Source: an uncultured Oscillospiraceae bacterium
GTDB lineage: Bacteria > Bacillota > Clostridia > Oscillospirales > Oscillospiraceae
Direction of reading: 5' to 3'
Assembly (NCBI GenBank): GCA_934590355.1
Contig: CAKTOX010000046.1
Span: 1-5,575, forward strand
Length of the DNA: 5,575 bases
The notes beneath the pieces were generated by a model, which was given only the letters and a program-made list of their open reading frames with translations, ran no database searches and was not told where the DNA came from. Shown here in pieces: positions 4,179-5,575 of this stretch (position 1 is its first letter; each line of letters begins with the position of its first letter). A program made the translations under genes and the position numbers.

Positions 4179-5452
4179 GCTTGAAAAAGGTATATAACGC
4201 GGAGATACTCTCCGTCGGCACGGAGATACTTTTAGGTCACACGACGAACACCGATGCGCGTGACATATCGCTCATGCTCTCGGAGATCGGTATAAACGTC
4301 AAATATCACACCGTCGTCGGTGATAACCCGCAGCGCCTGCGCGACTGCATCGGGATAGCCCGCCGCCGCGCCGATATTATCATTTCCACCGGCGGCCTCG
4401 GCCCGACCTGCGACGATCTGACAAAGCAGATACTCGCAAGCGAATTCGGGCTTGAGCTCATCATGAACGAGGACGAGAAGGCAAATCTCTACGATTACCT
4501 CACCAACAAGGGCTACAGCAAGGAGCTCACCGAGAACAATCTCAAGCAGGCGATGCTCCCCGCGGGCTGCACGATATTCCATAATAATTGGGGCACCGCG
4601 CCCGGCTGCGCATTCAAGGCGTCCGACGGCACGATAGTGCTCATGCTGCCCGGACCTCCCAAGGAGTGCAACGCGATGTTCCGCGCCTGCGCGATGCCGT
4701 ACCTGCGTTCGCTGTCGGACGAGCAGATAGTGTCGCACGCCATCCACGTTTTCGGTATGTCCGAGAGCGCGATGGATCAGATCTTCCGCGACGAGATGAA
4801 CGTCATGACTAACCCCACCATGGCGCCCTATGCCAAGGAGAGCGACTGCCTTTTGCAGGTGACCGCCAAGGCCGAGAGCGTTGAGAAAGCGGAGGAGCTG
4901 ATGAAGCCCGTCATCGACCACGTTAAGGACGTGCTGGGCGATCTCATCTTCGGCATTGACGTTGACACCGTTGAGGAGAGCGTCATGCAGCTTCTCAAGG
5001 AAAAGAAGATGACCTTCTCGGCAGCCGAGAGCTGCACGGGAGGCGAGCTTGCAAAGCGCTTCACCGATATTCCCGGCGCGAGCGAGTTTTTTCTCGGCGG
5101 CGTAGTAACCTACACGAACGAGGCAAAGTCCAAGCTCCTCGGCATCGACCCCAAGCTCATCGAGGAAAAGACCGCCGTGAGCTATGAGGTCGCAAAGGAG
5201 ATGGCCGAGCGCGTGCGCGCCCTGCTGGGCGCGGATATGGGCGTGGGCGTTACCGGTCTTGCCGGTCCCGACGGCGACGGAGTCCACGATGTGGGCACGG
5301 TGTTCGTATCGCTTGCGACGAAGGACGCAACCTATGTGCGCGAGCTGCACGTCGGCGACAGACGCCCGCGCAGCTATGTCCGCAGAGTGTCCGGAAACTA
5401 TATTTTCGACATGATGCGCCGCTATTTGCAGGGGCTTGAGGTCATAAACTGA
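4175..5452 (+). CDS. cinA: CinA: MoCF-like domain fused to nicotinamide-nucleotide amidohydrolase
   Basis: A complete 425-residue two-domain CinA. The N-terminal MoCF-biosynthesis-like domain (about residues 5-175) shows SVGTEILLGHTTNTDA, STGGLGPTCDDLT at 71-83 and MLPGPPKE at 157-164. In studied homologues this domain hydrolyses ADP-ribose. A KH-like linker follows (about 180-255). The C-terminal PncC domain (about 265-420) has AESCTGGELA with the likely nucleophile Ser286, then GASEFFLGGVVTYTNEAK and GVTGLAGPDGDG. PncC converts nicotinamide mononucleotide to nicotinate mononucleotide and ammonia, recycling the NMN made by NAD-dependent DNA ligase. The family name comes from competence induction in Streptococcus; here the gene sits behind thiI with no recA, so a competence role is not indicated. 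The glycine-rich loop reads GPDGDG where I recall GPGGG in many homologues, a tolerated variant. A strong terminator follows seven bases after the stop. Confidence 0.95.
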   Translation: MSLKKVYNAEILSVGTEILLGHTTNTDARDISLMLSEIGINVKYHTVVGDNPQRLRDCIGIARRRADIIISTGGLGPTCDDLTKQILASEFGLELIMNEDEKANLYDYLTNKGYSKELTENNLKQAMLPAGCTIFHNNWGTAPGCAFKASDGTIVLMLPGPPKECNAMFRACAMPYLRSLSDEQIVSHAIHVFGMSESAMDQIFRDEMNVMTNPTMAPYAKESDCLLQVTAKAESVEKAEELMKPVIDHVKDVLGDLIFGIDVDTVEESVMQLLKEKKMTFSAAESCTGGELAKRFTDIPGASEFFLGGVVTYTNEAKSKLLGIDPKLIEEKTAVSYEVAKEMAERVRALLGADMGVGVTGLAGPDGDGVHDVGTVFVSLATKDATYVRELHVGDRRPRSYVRRVSGNYIFDMMRRYLQGLEVIN

Positions 5453-5458
5453 ATAATA

Positions 5459-5497
5459 AAAAATCTCGGCAGCACCGTTGGTGCCGTCGAGATTTTT
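5459..5497 (+). terminator. Strong terminator of the thiI-cinA operon, probably bidirectional
   Basis: AAAAATCTCG (5459-5468) pairs perfectly with CGAGATTTTT (5488-5497). An inner stem, GCACC (5472-5476) with GGTGC (5480-5484), closes the loop GTT, with one mismatch between the stems. The + strand ends in TTTTTGTTT. On the minus strand the hairpin is followed by a run of Ts as well, so it can stop transcription from both sides. Confidence 0.9.
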
Positions 5498-5498
5498 G

Positions 5499-5543
5499 TT
5501 TGGCTTTGCCAGCAGCAAAGGCAACCACTAGCTATGCTAGTGG
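5499..5543 (+). repeat. Two tandem hairpins at the right edge, possible mobile-element end
   Basis: First hairpin: CTTTGC (5504-5509) with GCAAAG (5515-5520), extended by TTG/CAA across one mismatch. Second: CCACTAGC (5525-5532) with GCTAGTGG (5536-5543) around the loop TAT, a perfect 8-bp stem. Purine-rich DNA including GAGGAAAG (5562-5569) follows, like a ribosome binding site for a gene starting just past the window. Subterminal hairpins ahead of a small gene are typical of IS200/IS605-type elements, but no transposase sequence is visible, so this is a guess from layout. Confidence 0.4.
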
Positions 5544-5575
5544 AAGAGGAGAGCTTATAGCGAGGAAAGAAGTAG

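Noticed and set aside
641..5452. A competence locus, because comM and cinA family genes are both present.
   Set aside because: The two are separated by 840 non-coding bases and a distinct promoter, no other transformation genes are present, and both families are widespread in bacteria that are not competent.
4232..5524. A 430-codon open frame on the minus strand opposite cinA.
   Set aside because: It mirrors the codon pattern of a clearly real gene, resembles no family, is histidine-rich in the way of antisense frames, and runs through the operon terminator.

Overview
The window looks like a chromosomal segment of a GC-rich member of the Firmicutes, most likely Clostridia of the Ruminococcaceae/Oscillospiraceae type. 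This is an inference from protein flavour and signals, not a database result. The AspRS carries an NPFSMP motif, ThiI lacks the rhodanese domain found in enterobacteria, and a TTGACA-N17-TATAAT promoter and an AGGAG ribosome binding site are present. Coding DNA is GC-rich, while the long intergenic region becomes AT-rich in its second half.

Layout, all genes on the + strand: (1) 1-576, the 3' end of aspS (aspartyl-tRNA synthetase), followed by a hairpin with a short T-run. (2) 641-2161, a complete yifB/comM-type Mg-chelatase-like AAA+ ATPase gene. (3) 2162-3002, about 840 bases with no convincing protein gene. It holds a cluster of hairpins (2281-2440), an 18-bp inverted repeat (2459-2522), a possible minus-strand transcript (about 2761 down to 2445), a 12-bp palindrome, and a two-promoter leader for the next gene with a terminator-like hairpin between the promoters. 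(4) 3003-4178, thiI (tRNA 4-thiouridine synthase), overlapping by ATGA with (5) 4175-5452, cinA (NMN deamidase plus MoCF-like domain), closed by a strong terminator at 5459-5497. (6) 5498-5575, two tandem hairpins and a ribosome-binding-like stretch at the window edge, possibly the start of a mobile element such as an IS200/IS605-type insertion whose transposase would lie outside the window.

Functionally these are housekeeping genes: tRNA charging, tRNA thiolation, NAD precursor salvage and a DNA-dependent AAA+ motor. thiI and cinA clearly form one translationally coupled operon. yifB has no recognisable promoter of its own and probably depends on read-through from aspS. I found no phage, CRISPR, toxin or defence genes. 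The parts worth a second look are all non-coding: the hairpin-rich gap after yifB, the possible minus-strand RNA, the thiI leader and the structured right edge.
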